Assembly: GCA_002841155.1 (NCBI GenBank)
Contig: PHEH01000007.1
Location: 110,177 to 174,176 of the forward strand
DNA from: Alphaproteobacteria bacterium HGW-Alphaproteobacteria-18
GTDB taxonomy: Bacteria > Pseudomonadota > Alphaproteobacteria > Caulobacterales > Hyphomonadaceae
Reading direction: 5' to 3'
DNA length: 64,000 nt
Positions 1-8,625 of the stretch are shown one piece after another (positions within the stretch are counted from its first letter, which is position 1; each line of letters begins with the position of its first letter). The translations under genes and the position numbers were made by a program. A model generated the notes under the pieces. It was not told the origin of the DNA and made no database searches. It saw nothing but the letters and a program-made list of their open reading frames with translations.

Positions 1-1
1 G

Positions 2-913
2 GCTGACACGCTGTTCGAGCGGGCCGATTATGCGCTCTATCATTCCAAACAGCAGGAACGCGGCCGGCCCATGGTGTTCACCAGCCAGCACGAACGTCAG
101 ATACGGTATAAGTCCGCCATCGAACAAGGGCTGCGGGAATCAGCGGACGACGAGTTCAGCATTGTCTACCAGCCGATCATCCGGGCAAGCGACGGGAAGG
201 CGACAGGCGTGGAAGCGCTGGCGCGCTGGACGTCGCCTGTGCTGGGGCCGATCCGGCCGGACGTCTTCATTCGCGCCGCTGAGCAGAATGGCGCGGTTTG
301 CCGGCTGACGCGGATCCTGCTGCGCAAAGCGCTTGCCGATGCGCGGACCTGGCCGGACGATGTACACCTCTCGTTTAACCTGTCGGCGCTCGATCTGGCC
401 TCACCGGAAAACGCAGCGCTGCTGCACGCCATCATCCTGGACTCCGGATTTGCGCCCGAGCGGCTGATGTTCGAGATCACCGAGACGGCCATCATGCAGG
501 ACTTCGAGCGGGCGCTGGAATGCCTGGCGATGTTTGCCGCGATGGGCGTGCGCATCGCGCTGGATGATTTTGGTACGGGCTATTCTTCGCTGGGTTATCT
601 TCAGAAGATGCCGATTGACCGGCTGAAGATCGACCGGTCTTTCACACTGGGCGTGACGACGCGGCGGGGTACACGGAGCATTATGCGCTCGATCATCGGC
701 CTTTGCACCAGCCTCGACATCGAATGCGTGGTGGAGGGTGTCTCGAATGCCAAGCAGGCGGAGATACTCCGCGAGATGGGCGCGCCCTACTTGCAGGGCT
801 TCCACTTCTCCCGCGCGATGACGCAGGCGCAGCTTCTCAAATACCTGACGCAACCTGCCGAGGCAGGCGACCGCGCTGGCAGCCCGGATGAAAATCTGCG
901 GCGAATGGCCTGA
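2..913 (+). CDS. GGDEF-EAL protein, C-terminal part (cyclic-di-GMP phosphodiesterase domain)
   Basis: The reading frame is open from base 2, so the gene begins before the window. The first ~25 residues look like the end of a GGDEF domain (ERADYALYHSK). An EAL domain follows with its signature residues in place: EAL in GVEALARW, DDFGTGYSSL, KIDRSF, and a QGFHFS end motif. Intact EAL domains hydrolyse cyclic di-GMP, so this half is probably an active phosphodiesterase; the state of the GGDEF half and any sensor domain cannot be seen. The gene ends 17 bases before the convergent hydrolase gene. Confidence 0.9.
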   Translation, partial: ADTLFERADYALYHSKQQERGRPMVFTSQHERQIRYKSAIEQGLRESADDEFSIVYQPIIRASDGKATGVEALARWTSPVLGPIRPDVFIRAAEQNGAVCRLTRILLRKALADARTWPDDVHLSFNLSALDLASPENAALLHAIILDSGFAPERLMFEITETAIMQDFERALECLAMFAAMGVRIALDDFGTGYSSLGYLQKMPIDRLKIDRSFTLGVTTRRGTRSIMRSIIGLCTSLDIECVVEGVSNAKQAEILREMGAPYLQGFHFSRAMTQAQLLKYLTQPAEAGDRAGSPDENLRRMA

Positions 914-930
914 GCCAAGCCTGGCGGCGC

Positions 931-1773
931 CTATTCGGCGGCGACCAGATCGAATTCGGCTTTCCAGTCTGCCATGAGCTCGCGGTTGTCGTGATCCCAA
1001 GGATGGAAGCCGGGCTTGAACCAGGTGATCCAGATTTTCCAGCCACGCGCGAAGAAGCCGGGCTTTTTCCAGAGGAACTGTTTCACCGCCTTCTGCGCCT
1101 CTTTCGGGGTGTAGCCGTCGGCTTCCAGCATCCAGCTGGCATAAGTCGCGATGTTGCGGGTGAAATGGTAGCTGATCAGCGCCATGGCGAGGCAGCGGCG
1201 CGAATAGCGCTTCCAGGGTGACCAGTGTTTGGTGACTTCCATGAAGACGTCATAGGTGACGGCCTTATGCTCGGTCTCTTCCATCGCGTGCCAGCGCCAG
1301 AGGCGCTCGATGCCCGGATCTGTCTTGCTGAACATATCCTGGTGGAGCGCGCGCATGTCCGCCAGCATGGCGGTGAAATGCTCCAGGCAGATCGTGGAGA
1401 TCAGCATCCGCATCGGGCCGCCGGCGCGTGAGAAGGCGATCCGCTCCCGGATCATCCCCTCGATCCGGTCGACCGGGTATTTCTCGCGGTTGATGACCTT
1501 GTTGAGCATATGGTGCTCGCGGGAATGGATCGCTTCCTGGGTGATGAAATCCTTCACGTCCTGGGCGATCTTGCCGCTGACGTCGTCCTTGTAGGCGCGC
1601 ACGGCATCAATGAAGAGGCGCTCGCCATCCGGGAAGGTCAGCGAGAGGGTGTTCATCACAGCGGTGGCAACAGGATCGCCGTCCATCCAGTGGCCCTGCT
1701 GGGCGGCGGAAACATCAAAGCGAATATCACGCGGAATGATCGTTACATCTTCAGGGGACTGTTTCATGGCCAT
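931..1773 (-). CDS. Ferritin-like predicted metal-dependent hydrolase (PF10118-type)
   Basis: The 280-residue protein has the Glu/His pattern of the PF10118 'predicted metal-dependent hydrolase' family: E80..H83..E86, E131-H132 and E165-E168-H169 inside helical stretches, as expected for a di-metal centre in a helical bundle. No signal peptide is seen. The start reads MAMKQ, so either of two ATGs (1773 or 1767) is possible; the ribosome site is weak. It is divergent from a TetR gene with an 80-bp gap, so that regulator probably controls it. The substrate is unknown; family members often sit among lipid or aromatic degradation genes. Confidence 0.75.
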   Translation of the reverse strand: MAMKQSPEDVTIIPRDIRFDVSAAQQGHWMDGDPVATAVMNTLSLTFPDGERLFIDAVRAYKDDVSGKIAQDVKDFITQEAIHSREHHMLNKVINREKYPVDRIEGMIRERIAFSRAGGPMRMLISTICLEHFTAMLADMRALHQDMFSKTDPGIERLWRWHAMEETEHKAVTYDVFMEVTKHWSPWKRYSRRCLAMALISYHFTRNIATYASWMLEADGYTPKEAQKAVKQFLWKKPGFFARGWKIWITWFKPGFHPWDHDNRELMADWKAEFDLVAAE

Positions 1774-1805
1774 CTCGCATTTCCGGCTTACAAGGAGGAA
1801 GCAGA

Positions 1806-1818
1806 GCCCTTAAAGGGC
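1806..1818. promoter_or_regulatory. 13-bp palindrome, candidate TetR operator
   Basis: GCCCTT-A-AAGGGC is a perfect inverted repeat with a one-base centre. It lies in the short gap between the divergent hydrolase and TetR genes, where an autoregulatory operator is expected. Inferred from position and symmetry only. Confidence 0.35.
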
Positions 1819-1853
1819 GTTGATATGCACACATATAGACGCTACTGACAAAA

Positions 1854-2447
1854 ATGTCGATAGAGAAAACGAAGATGACAAGAATTCGCCGTTCCCCCGC
1901 AGCTGCGAGGGAAAACATCCTGATTGCGGCCGAGAGCCTGCTTGTGCAGCAGGGGCCGCAATCGCTGCGGCTGGCGGATGTGGCCAAGGCTGCCGGGGTG
2001 GCGAACGCCACGGTTCTGCATCATTTCGGCACCATCGACGGCGTTCAGACGGCGCTGATGGAAAAGATGATCGGGCAGCTTGTCACCGGCCTTCTGGAGA
2101 TGGACCTGCCCGCTGACCCGAAACAGGCGCGCGCGATTGCGCTGACCCGCCTTTTTGATGCGTTCGAGAACAAGAGCGCCGCCCGGCTCGCCGCGTGGCT
2201 GGAGCTGACTGACGAATCCCGCCGGCTGCGGACGGTGCGCGAAGCGGTGCAGACGATTATCCGCCAGAAGATCAACCAGCCGGAGCTGTCTGAAGCGCAG
2301 CTGGAAGATTCTATCCTGATCAGTGTGATTTTAGCGGTCGGCGTCGGCCTGTTCGGGCCAACTCTGAGTGAATTGCTGGGCAAGCCACCCGAGCGCGCGC
2401 GCCAGATTGCCGTCAATCTTCTGGAAGGTGATTTCAGCAAAAGCTGA
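1854..2447 (+). CDS. TetR/AcrR family transcriptional regulator
   Basis: The protein has 197 residues, normal for the family. The N-terminal part carries the TetR helix-turn-helix: LRLADVAKAAGVANATVLHHF at roughly residues 38-58. The C-terminal domain is helical and has no recognisable ligand signature. Two starts are possible: ATG 1854, with no clear ribosome site, and ATG 1875, which would begin the protein at MTRIRR. It is divergent from the ferritin-like hydrolase gene, which is the likeliest target. Confidence 0.85.
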   Translation: MSIEKTKMTRIRRSPAAARENILIAAESLLVQQGPQSLRLADVAKAAGVANATVLHHFGTIDGVQTALMEKMIGQLVTGLLEMDLPADPKQARAIALTRLFDAFENKSAARLAAWLELTDESRRLRTVREAVQTIIRQKINQPELSEAQLEDSILISVILAVGVGLFGPTLSELLGKPPERARQIAVNLLEGDFSKS

Positions 2448-2491
2448 GCGGCCCGATTGCCAAAAGGGCAACCGGGCACACAGGCATCGGA

Positions 2492-3751
2492 CTAGTGGCT
2501 CTTGCGGCCGCTGGTCGGGATATCCTTGAACGGAACATTCTTGTCGACACGGATATCACCCGGCAGACCGAGGACGCGCTCGCCGATGATGTTGCGCAGG
2601 ATCTCGTCCGATCCGCCCTCAATGCGGGTGGCAGGCGAACGCATCAGCATGGCCTGGAAGCGGCCTTGTTGCGGGCTCTCTTCGTTCCAGAGCACGCCGG
2701 ACTCGCCCTGAATATCCAGCGCGAACATCGAGAGTTCCTGCATGGTGGCGCCCGCGACGAGCTTGCCGATGGAGTTTTCCGGCCCTGGGGTTTCCCCTTT
2801 CGACAGGGCAGAGATAGCGCGCATACCGGTGTATTTGAGGCCGCTTTGCTTCACCGCGAACTGGGCAAGCTTGGAGCGCACGCCGGAATCGGCAACGGCC
2901 GGTTCACCATCAATTTCCGCGTCCATGCAGAAGCGGAAGAGTTCGGGAAAGCCGGTGGACATGCCTGAGCCGATGGAAAGGCGCTCGTTCATCAGTGTGG
3001 TGAGCGAAACTTCCCAGCCCTGCCCCACATCGCCGAGGCGCTGGGAATCGGGGATGCGGACATCGGTGAAGTAGACTTCGTTGAAGCTGGACTGACCATT
3101 CGCCTGTTTGATCGGGCGCACCTCCACACCGGGGCTCTTCATGTCGAGGAAGAACATGGTGAGGCCCTTGTGCTTGGGCACATCGGGATTGGTGCGCGTT
3201 ATAAGGAGGCCCCAATCGGAATATTGCGCGCCGCTGGTCCAGATTTTCTGACCGTTGATGATCCAGTCGCCTGAGCCATCATCAGCCTTCACCGCACGGG
3301 TGCGCAGGCCGGCGAGGTCTGAGCCGCTGGCGGGCTCGGAAAAGAGCTGACACCAGACGGTTTCGCCGCTTGCCAGCGGGGGCAGCAGCGCGCGCTTATG
3401 TTCTTCGCTGGCCCAGGACATGACGGTGGGGCCGCACATGCCGTGGCCGATGGTGAAAACCCCGCCAAGGGCCGCATACGGACCTTCTTCCTGACCCCAG
3501 ATCACACGCTCAATGGGTGTTCGGGCAGCGCCGCCATACTCTTTCGGCCAATGAAGGCAAGCCCAGCCGGCTTCAGCCTTTTTCTTCTGCCAGGCTTTGC
3601 CGGCCGCGATGGGATCTTCACTGACGACGCCGTTGGAGCCGAAGCTTGCGCGTTGCAGCTCCTCTTCCAGATGTTTGGGTGCATTGGCGTCGATCCAGGC
3701 GCGGACTTCGGCGCGGAAGGCGGCTTCTTCAGGTGTATCTTTGAAATCCAT
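2492..3751 (-). CDS. Acyl-CoA dehydrogenase (large partner of an adjacent pair)
   Basis: The 419-residue protein has acyl-CoA dehydrogenase features: the FAD-binding stretch WCQLFSEPASGSDLAGL, a middle beta domain, and a C-terminal segment IEGGSDEILRNIIGERVLGL. It catalyses alpha,beta-dehydrogenation of an acyl-CoA with FAD. It starts 14 bases after the smaller acyl-CoA dehydrogenase gene, with a crotonase upstream on the same strand, so the three probably form an operon. Adjacent unequal pairs of this type form heteromeric enzymes in steroid and other bulky acyl-CoA degradation; that this pair does so is inferred. Confidence 0.88.
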   Translation of the reverse strand: MDFKDTPEEAAFRAEVRAWIDANAPKHLEEELQRASFGSNGVVSEDPIAAGKAWQKKKAEAGWACLHWPKEYGGAARTPIERVIWGQEEGPYAALGGVFTIGHGMCGPTVMSWASEEHKRALLPPLASGETVWCQLFSEPASGSDLAGLRTRAVKADDGSGDWIINGQKIWTSGAQYSDWGLLITRTNPDVPKHKGLTMFFLDMKSPGVEVRPIKQANGQSSFNEVYFTDVRIPDSQRLGDVGQGWEVSLTTLMNERLSIGSGMSTGFPELFRFCMDAEIDGEPAVADSGVRSKLAQFAVKQSGLKYTGMRAISALSKGETPGPENSIGKLVAGATMQELSMFALDIQGESGVLWNEESPQQGRFQAMLMRSPATRIEGGSDEILRNIIGERVLGLPGDIRVDKNVPFKDIPTSGRKSH

Positions 3752-3765
3752 GTCTCATTCCTCCC

Positions 3766-4890
3766 TTATGCGGCCTGCTCGGCATTGCCGGCGCTCATGC
3801 GTTCGATCAGCTGGCTTTCCCAGCTCGACAGCGACCCCAGAGCGACCGCCTGCGCATTGGACCGGCGATAGTAAAGGTGGCAATCGAAGGCCCAGGTGAA
3901 GCCCATGCCGCCATGCACCTGAATGTTGTTCTTGGCGCAGTGCTGGAAGGCGGTGGTGGCCGAGACGCGGGCGGTGGCGGCGGCGACGGGGAATTCAGCT
4001 GCGCCGGAGTTCAGCGCCCAGGCACCATAGTAGCAGTTGGAGCGGGCGAGCGTGGCGGAGACGTACATGTCCGCCAGGATATGTTTAACCGCCTGGAAAG
4101 ACCCGATGGGACGGCCAAAGGCCATGCGTTCAAGAGCATAGTCGCGGGCGATTTCGAGAGAGCGGTCCGCACCGCCTACCTGTTCGAACGCCATCAGCAC
4201 GGCGGCGCGGTCGAGCACCTGCGTGGCGATGTGCCAGCCATCGCCGTCTGCGCCGAGGAGTTCTGCCGGAGCCCCGTCGAAGGTGAGGCGCGCCTGGCTG
4301 CGGGTGGGGTCAATCGACTCCAGCGTTTCGCGGGAGACGCCTTTGGCGGCGGCTTCCACCAGATAGAGCGAGACCTCGCCCTTCTCATTCTTCGCGGCAA
4401 CGACCAGAACATCGGCCACATCGCCATCTGCAACAGGGGATTTGGTTCCGCTGAGCTTGCCGCCCGTGACCGTTGCCTTGATCTTGGAGGGCGCCATACG
4501 GCCCTGCCCTTCGGCAAAAGCGAACGCGCCGATGGCTTCACCGGCGGCGAGCTTGGGCAGCCAGGTTTCCTTCTGCTTTTCCGAACCGGCGAGCATCAGG
4601 AATTCCGCGGTGAGATAAATCGAGGATGAGACGGGAACAGGCGCCAGCACGCGGCCGAGTTCCTCCGCCACGACACACAGCTCCAGATGCGTCAGGCCGA
4701 CGCCGCCATATTCTTCCGGGATCGCCGCGCCAAGCACGCCGAGTTCAGCCAGGCCCTGATAGAGCTTTTTGTCATAGCTTTCTGGCCCCTCCAGAATGGA
4801 GCGAACGGTTTCTGATGTGCAGTTTTCACTCAGAAAACGGCGCACCTGCTCGCGCAATTGTTTCTGCTCGTCCGAGAAATCCAGGTTCAC
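3766..4890 (-). CDS. Acyl-CoA dehydrogenase (small partner of an adjacent pair)
   Basis: The 374-residue protein begins MNLDFSDEQKQLREQVRRF, typical of the acyl-CoA dehydrogenase N-terminal domain. The C-terminal domain contains IQVHGGMGFTWAFDCHLYYRR, the flavin-contacting segment found in most family members. It shows low resemblance to its 419-residue neighbour, which suggests complementary subunits rather than a recent duplication. It lies between the crotonase gene (134 bp upstream) and the large dehydrogenase gene (14 bp downstream). Substrate unknown. Confidence 0.88.
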   Translation of the reverse strand: MNLDFSDEQKQLREQVRRFLSENCTSETVRSILEGPESYDKKLYQGLAELGVLGAAIPEEYGGVGLTHLELCVVAEELGRVLAPVPVSSSIYLTAEFLMLAGSEKQKETWLPKLAAGEAIGAFAFAEGQGRMAPSKIKATVTGGKLSGTKSPVADGDVADVLVVAAKNEKGEVSLYLVEAAAKGVSRETLESIDPTRSQARLTFDGAPAELLGADGDGWHIATQVLDRAAVLMAFEQVGGADRSLEIARDYALERMAFGRPIGSFQAVKHILADMYVSATLARSNCYYGAWALNSGAAEFPVAAATARVSATTAFQHCAKNNIQVHGGMGFTWAFDCHLYYRRSNAQAVALGSLSSWESQLIERMSAGNAEQAA

Positions 4891-5024
4891 GAAGGGCCTC
4901 CAGTTTCAAAGAGGCGCGCGCCGCATTGGCCCGAACCTCACTCCCGTTATCGTTATAGCACGACTTTCAAAGTGGCCCTGCGGCAGGTCAAGCCATGCCG
5001 CAGAGGCAGTCGGCCAGGCCCGGC

Positions 5025-5822
5025 TCAGGAATAGTTCGGTCGGCGTTTCTCGAAGAAAGCGGCGATGCCTTCGGCAAAGTTGGCGTCGGTTGAGGTGAGG
5101 ATCTGGTTGCGGTCCTCGATGGCCATCACCGCTTCCAGGCCCCCGGCATCGATGGCCTGGTTGAGGCCGTCCTTGGTGAGGCGCAGGCCAAGCGGGGTGG
5201 CGTGGAGCATGTCGTCGGCGAAAGCATCGGCTTCCTTGTGGAGATCCGCATGCGCCACGACGCGGTTGGCGAGGCCGATTTCCATCGCGCGCTGGGCGGT
5301 AATGAAGCGGCCGGTGAGCATGTATTCGCTGGCAATCGACATGCCGACCATACGCGGCAGGAAGTAGGAGACGCCCATGTCGCAGGCGGTGAGGCCGATG
5401 CGGATGAAGGCGGCGTTCATGCGGGCGTCTTCGCTCAGGATGCGGATATCCGAGGCGAGCGCGAGGGCAAAGCCGCCGCCTGCGGCCGAGCCCTGCACGA
5501 TGGAGATGATCGGCTGGGGACAGCGCCGCATGGCGACATAGATCTCGGCAATCGAGCGCTGACGGTCGAGCCCCTGCTCCACCTTGCGTTCGCCGCGATG
5601 GCCGGTGGACTCTTTCAGGTCGAGCCCGGCGCAGAAGGCCCGGCCGGCGCCTTCAAGAATAACGACACGCACAGAGCGATCAAAATAGAGCGCCTGGAAG
5701 ACTTCGCGCAGTTCGGTCACCAGCTGGGTGTTGAGCGCGTTGAGCTGGGCGGGCCGGTTCATCGTGATGCGCAGAACGCCGTCCTTCTGATCGAGGATGA
5801 GCGCTTCATATGCCTTGGTCAT
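5025..5822 (-). CDS. Crotonase (enoyl-CoA hydratase/isomerase family) lacking both classical glutamates
   Basis: I chose the ATG at 5822 (MTKAYEALIL) because AAGGGAGA lies just upstream; a longer frame to 5921 has no support. The 265-residue protein has the crotonase oxyanion-hole segments ILEGAGRAFCAGLDLKE and VQGSAAGGGFALALASD. By alignment from memory with rat enoyl-CoA hydratase, the position of Glu144 is Ala119 and that of Glu164 is Phe139. Classical hydration is therefore doubtful; crotonases with such changes do isomerisation, C-C bond cleavage or hydrolysis. The downstream acyl-CoA dehydrogenase pair points to a degradative acyl-CoA pathway. Confidence 0.85.
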   Translation of the reverse strand: MTKAYEALILDQKDGVLRITMNRPAQLNALNTQLVTELREVFQALYFDRSVRVVILEGAGRAFCAGLDLKESTGHRGERKVEQGLDRQRSIAEIYVAMRRCPQPIISIVQGSAAGGGFALALASDIRILSEDARMNAAFIRIGLTACDMGVSYFLPRMVGMSIASEYMLTGRFITAQRAMEIGLANRVVAHADLHKEADAFADDMLHATPLGLRLTKDGLNQAIDAGGLEAVMAIEDRNQILTSTDANFAEGIAAFFEKRRPNYS

Positions 5823-5924
5823 AACCCGTGTCTCCCTTGCCGGTTTGTTCCCGGAAAGGAATTCAAACGCCCGGCAGCCCCGGCGTCCAGACCGGACGCT
5901 GGGGAATGCCGGATATTTCAAGCG

Positions 5925-8474
5925 TCAGAACCGCGTGGTAGTCGAGAAGCGGAAGGACTCGGTCTTGTCATAGTCTTCTGCTTTCAGCACATGTGCAAAA
6001 TCGAAACGCAACGGCCCGAACGGGGAATTCCACATGAGGCTGATACCGGTTGACGCCCTGAACGCCGCATCTGTCTCCGTGTACTGAATGGCATTATACC
6101 CGCTTGTTGAATCAGTGTATTCAATCGCTGACACGATATCCTGATCGTACAGGCTGCCGAGGCCACCGGCGTCCACGAAGAAGGCGCTCTTGATGCCATA
6201 TTCTTCCGGCACAAAGTTTGGCAGGGTCAGCTCGAATGTGCCCTGATAATAGAAGTTGCCACCGAGCGAGGAGCCTCGCTGCATCGATACCTGTTCACCC
6301 GTCTCCGGATCAAAATAGCGGACAACCTGGCGCGGACCGATACCGGCCACGTCAAAGCCGCGGAAAGAGGAACCGCCGCGGAAGAATCGGTTGTTGATCC
6401 GTACCGTCATGTCGTCGCCCCAGGGCTGGACGTGACCGGCAGAGAGCCGCAGCGACGCGCGCAGGGACGGCAGAATGCCATAATAGCCTGTCGCGCTGGC
6501 TTCGGTGCGCAGGGTCTGCACATCCCCGCCCAAACCGGCAAGATCCTGGCTGAACTGCATATCCATACCGCGCGTCGGCTCAATCGGATCATTGGTTCCG
6601 TCCCAGTTCAGAGAATAGCCAATGATCGACGAGATGCCTTCTGTTTCGCTGGTGCAACTGGAGCTGCGGAAGCGGTATCGGACATCGCAGACATCTACAA
6701 CGAGCTGGTTCAGATCAGAAATGTCGTTTGGCTGCGGCTCGCGCACCGTTCCATCGGCATCCCTGATCGTCGTCGCGACCAGGTTTCCTTCATTGTCGAT
6801 GACGATGTTCTGATCTGTGATATTCACGCTGTCATATTGCAGCCGATATCGGAAACCGATCTGTGTACGGTCAGCAATCGGGAAGGCTGTATTGAGCCCC
6901 ACGCCATAGGATGTGGATTCATAGGATGATACATCGGTATAATCGTAACGGGACAGCCAGCCCATCAAACCAGCTGACATCGTCCGGTCCAGAAAACGGG
7001 GCTCTGTAAAGCGGAGAGAAGCAATCTGTTGGCGGTTGCTCAGGGAGATATCGGCCCCGGCAGACCGCCCCGTTCCGAGCAGATTTGCCTGCGCCATACC
7101 AACATCAAACAAGAACCCATCGCTGGAGGAGAAGCCTGCCGAAAAGGTGAGTTCTCCGGTAGACTGCTCTTCCACCGTATAGGTAACCTCAGTTCTGTCA
7201 GGACCGCTTCCGGGCGTCTCTTCAACGGTCACATTCTTGAAAAAGCCAAGCGCGCGTATCCGATTCCGGGAACGGTCAATCAAGACACGGTTAAATGCAT
7301 CACCATCAGCAATCCGCAACTCCCTGCGGATCACCCGGTCGAGTGTCTGGGTGTTTCCGACGATATTAACACGCTCGATATAAACACGCGGGCCTTCATC
7401 CACCACGAAGGTGATATCAACACGCCGCGTTTCCGGATCTGCTTTCACGATCGGGCGGATATCAACGAATGCGTATCCGGCCACGCCCGCAGCGTAGGTC
7501 AGGCTATCAATCGTCTGCTCGATCATCTTGCCTTTGAAGAGCGTGCCTTGCTTGATGGACACAAGATTCTGAAGTGCATCAGCGCTCAGTTTTGCCAGCG
7601 ATGTTTCAACCTTGATCTCACCAAACTCATAAGGAACGCCCTCATCCACTGTGTAAGTAATGAAGAAGTCATTCTTGCCAGGCGCCATTTCGGCGATCGC
7701 CGAAGAGATGCGGAAATCATAATAGCCCTTATCGAGGTAGAATTCGCGCAACCGCTCCCGGTCGTATTCGATACGGGACGCATCATAATTGTCGTTGGAA
7801 TTGAAAAAGCGCCACAGGCGGGATTGTTTGGTGACGATCTCGGTGCGCAGGCGCGAGTCGGAAAATTCCTTGTTACCGATAAAATTGATACCCCGCACGC
7901 CTGATGTCGGGCCTTCCTCGATAACGAAGACGACATCTACGCGGTTCTGGGACAGGGTCTTGTATTCAGGCTTGATACGGACGGAAAACCTCCCGGACCT
8001 GCGGTAGATTTCAAGCATCCGGTTCACATCTGCGCTCACGCGGGCGGCCGTGAATGGGCTGCGCGCGGCGATCTGGATCTCCTCACGCAATTTCTCTTCC
8101 TTGAGGGCCTTGTTTCCTTCAAACGAGATCCGGTTCACGACAGGGTTTTCCACCACCCTTATGACGATATCATCTCCATGCCGATCAATTGAGACATCGG
8201 CAAACAATCCGGTTGCAAAGAGGGTTTTCAGCGACAGATCAATCCGCTCTGCATCAAACCTGTCCCCGGCCTGAAACAGGAGGTAGGACTGGATCGTGCG
8301 CGCCTCGATACGCTGGTTACCCTCTACAAGTACCGACCGGACATGACCACCCAGCATTTCTGTCTGCGCCAGGGCGACGGACATACCAGATGGCTGGAGA
8401 ACGGCCCCAATCCCCACAGACACAAGAAACGGAAGACGGAAAATGGCCGTCAGGCTTAAAAGCTGTTTTTTCAC
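5925..8474 (-). CDS. bamA: Outer membrane protein assembly factor BamA
   Basis: The 849-residue protein has an N-terminal signal sequence with likely cleavage near VALAQ. About five POTRA repeats follow to roughly residue 420, each with a GN-x-x-feature such as VEGNQRIEARTI, FEGNKALKEEKL and IVGNTQTLDRVI. A C-terminal 16-strand barrel follows, with the VRGF-equivalent loop written as SSFRGFDVAGIGPR and a terminal Phe. BamA inserts beta-barrel proteins into the outer membrane. The usual neighbours (rseP, skp, lpxD, fabZ) are absent here, so this could be a second copy. Its start is 150 bp from the end of the histidine kinase gene. Confidence 0.92.
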   Translation of the reverse strand: MKKQLLSLTAIFRLPFLVSVGIGAVLQPSGMSVALAQTEMLGGHVRSVLVEGNQRIEARTIQSYLLFQAGDRFDAERIDLSLKTLFATGLFADVSIDRHGDDIVIRVVENPVVNRISFEGNKALKEEKLREEIQIAARSPFTAARVSADVNRMLEIYRRSGRFSVRIKPEYKTLSQNRVDVVFVIEEGPTSGVRGINFIGNKEFSDSRLRTEIVTKQSRLWRFFNSNDNYDASRIEYDRERLREFYLDKGYYDFRISSAIAEMAPGKNDFFITYTVDEGVPYEFGEIKVETSLAKLSADALQNLVSIKQGTLFKGKMIEQTIDSLTYAAGVAGYAFVDIRPIVKADPETRRVDITFVVDEGPRVYIERVNIVGNTQTLDRVIRRELRIADGDAFNRVLIDRSRNRIRALGFFKNVTVEETPGSGPDRTEVTYTVEEQSTGELTFSAGFSSSDGFLFDVGMAQANLLGTGRSAGADISLSNRQQIASLRFTEPRFLDRTMSAGLMGWLSRYDYTDVSSYESTSYGVGLNTAFPIADRTQIGFRYRLQYDSVNITDQNIVIDNEGNLVATTIRDADGTVREPQPNDISDLNQLVVDVCDVRYRFRSSSCTSETEGISSIIGYSLNWDGTNDPIEPTRGMDMQFSQDLAGLGGDVQTLRTEASATGYYGILPSLRASLRLSAGHVQPWGDDMTVRINNRFFRGGSSFRGFDVAGIGPRQVVRYFDPETGEQVSMQRGSSLGGNFYYQGTFELTLPNFVPEEYGIKSAFFVDAGGLGSLYDQDIVSAIEYTDSTSGYNAIQYTETDAAFRASTGISLMWNSPFGPLRFDFAHVLKAEDYDKTESFRFSTTTRF

Positions 8475-8583
8475 GGGCAGGCAGTTCCTGGCTTAAGGCG
8501 TTTGCCGGCAAGTCCGGAGACCGGGTTGCTGGGCTGTCGCCTGTGCATATCCCGCCAGAGCTGGCCTGCTTTTGCCGCCGATG

Positions 8584-8616
8584 CGCCAGACTGTGACAGC
8601 GCGCCACAATCTGGCG
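8584..8616 (-). terminator. Terminator-like hairpin after the histidine kinase gene
   Basis: CGCCAGA and TCTGGCG form 7-bp arms; inside them TGTG and CACA add four more pairs after a one-base mismatch. It lies 10 bp past the kinase stop on the minus strand. No T-run follows, so it may slow transcription or protect the 3' end rather than act as a classical intrinsic terminator. Confidence 0.45.
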
Positions 8617-8625
8617 GTTGCGGAC

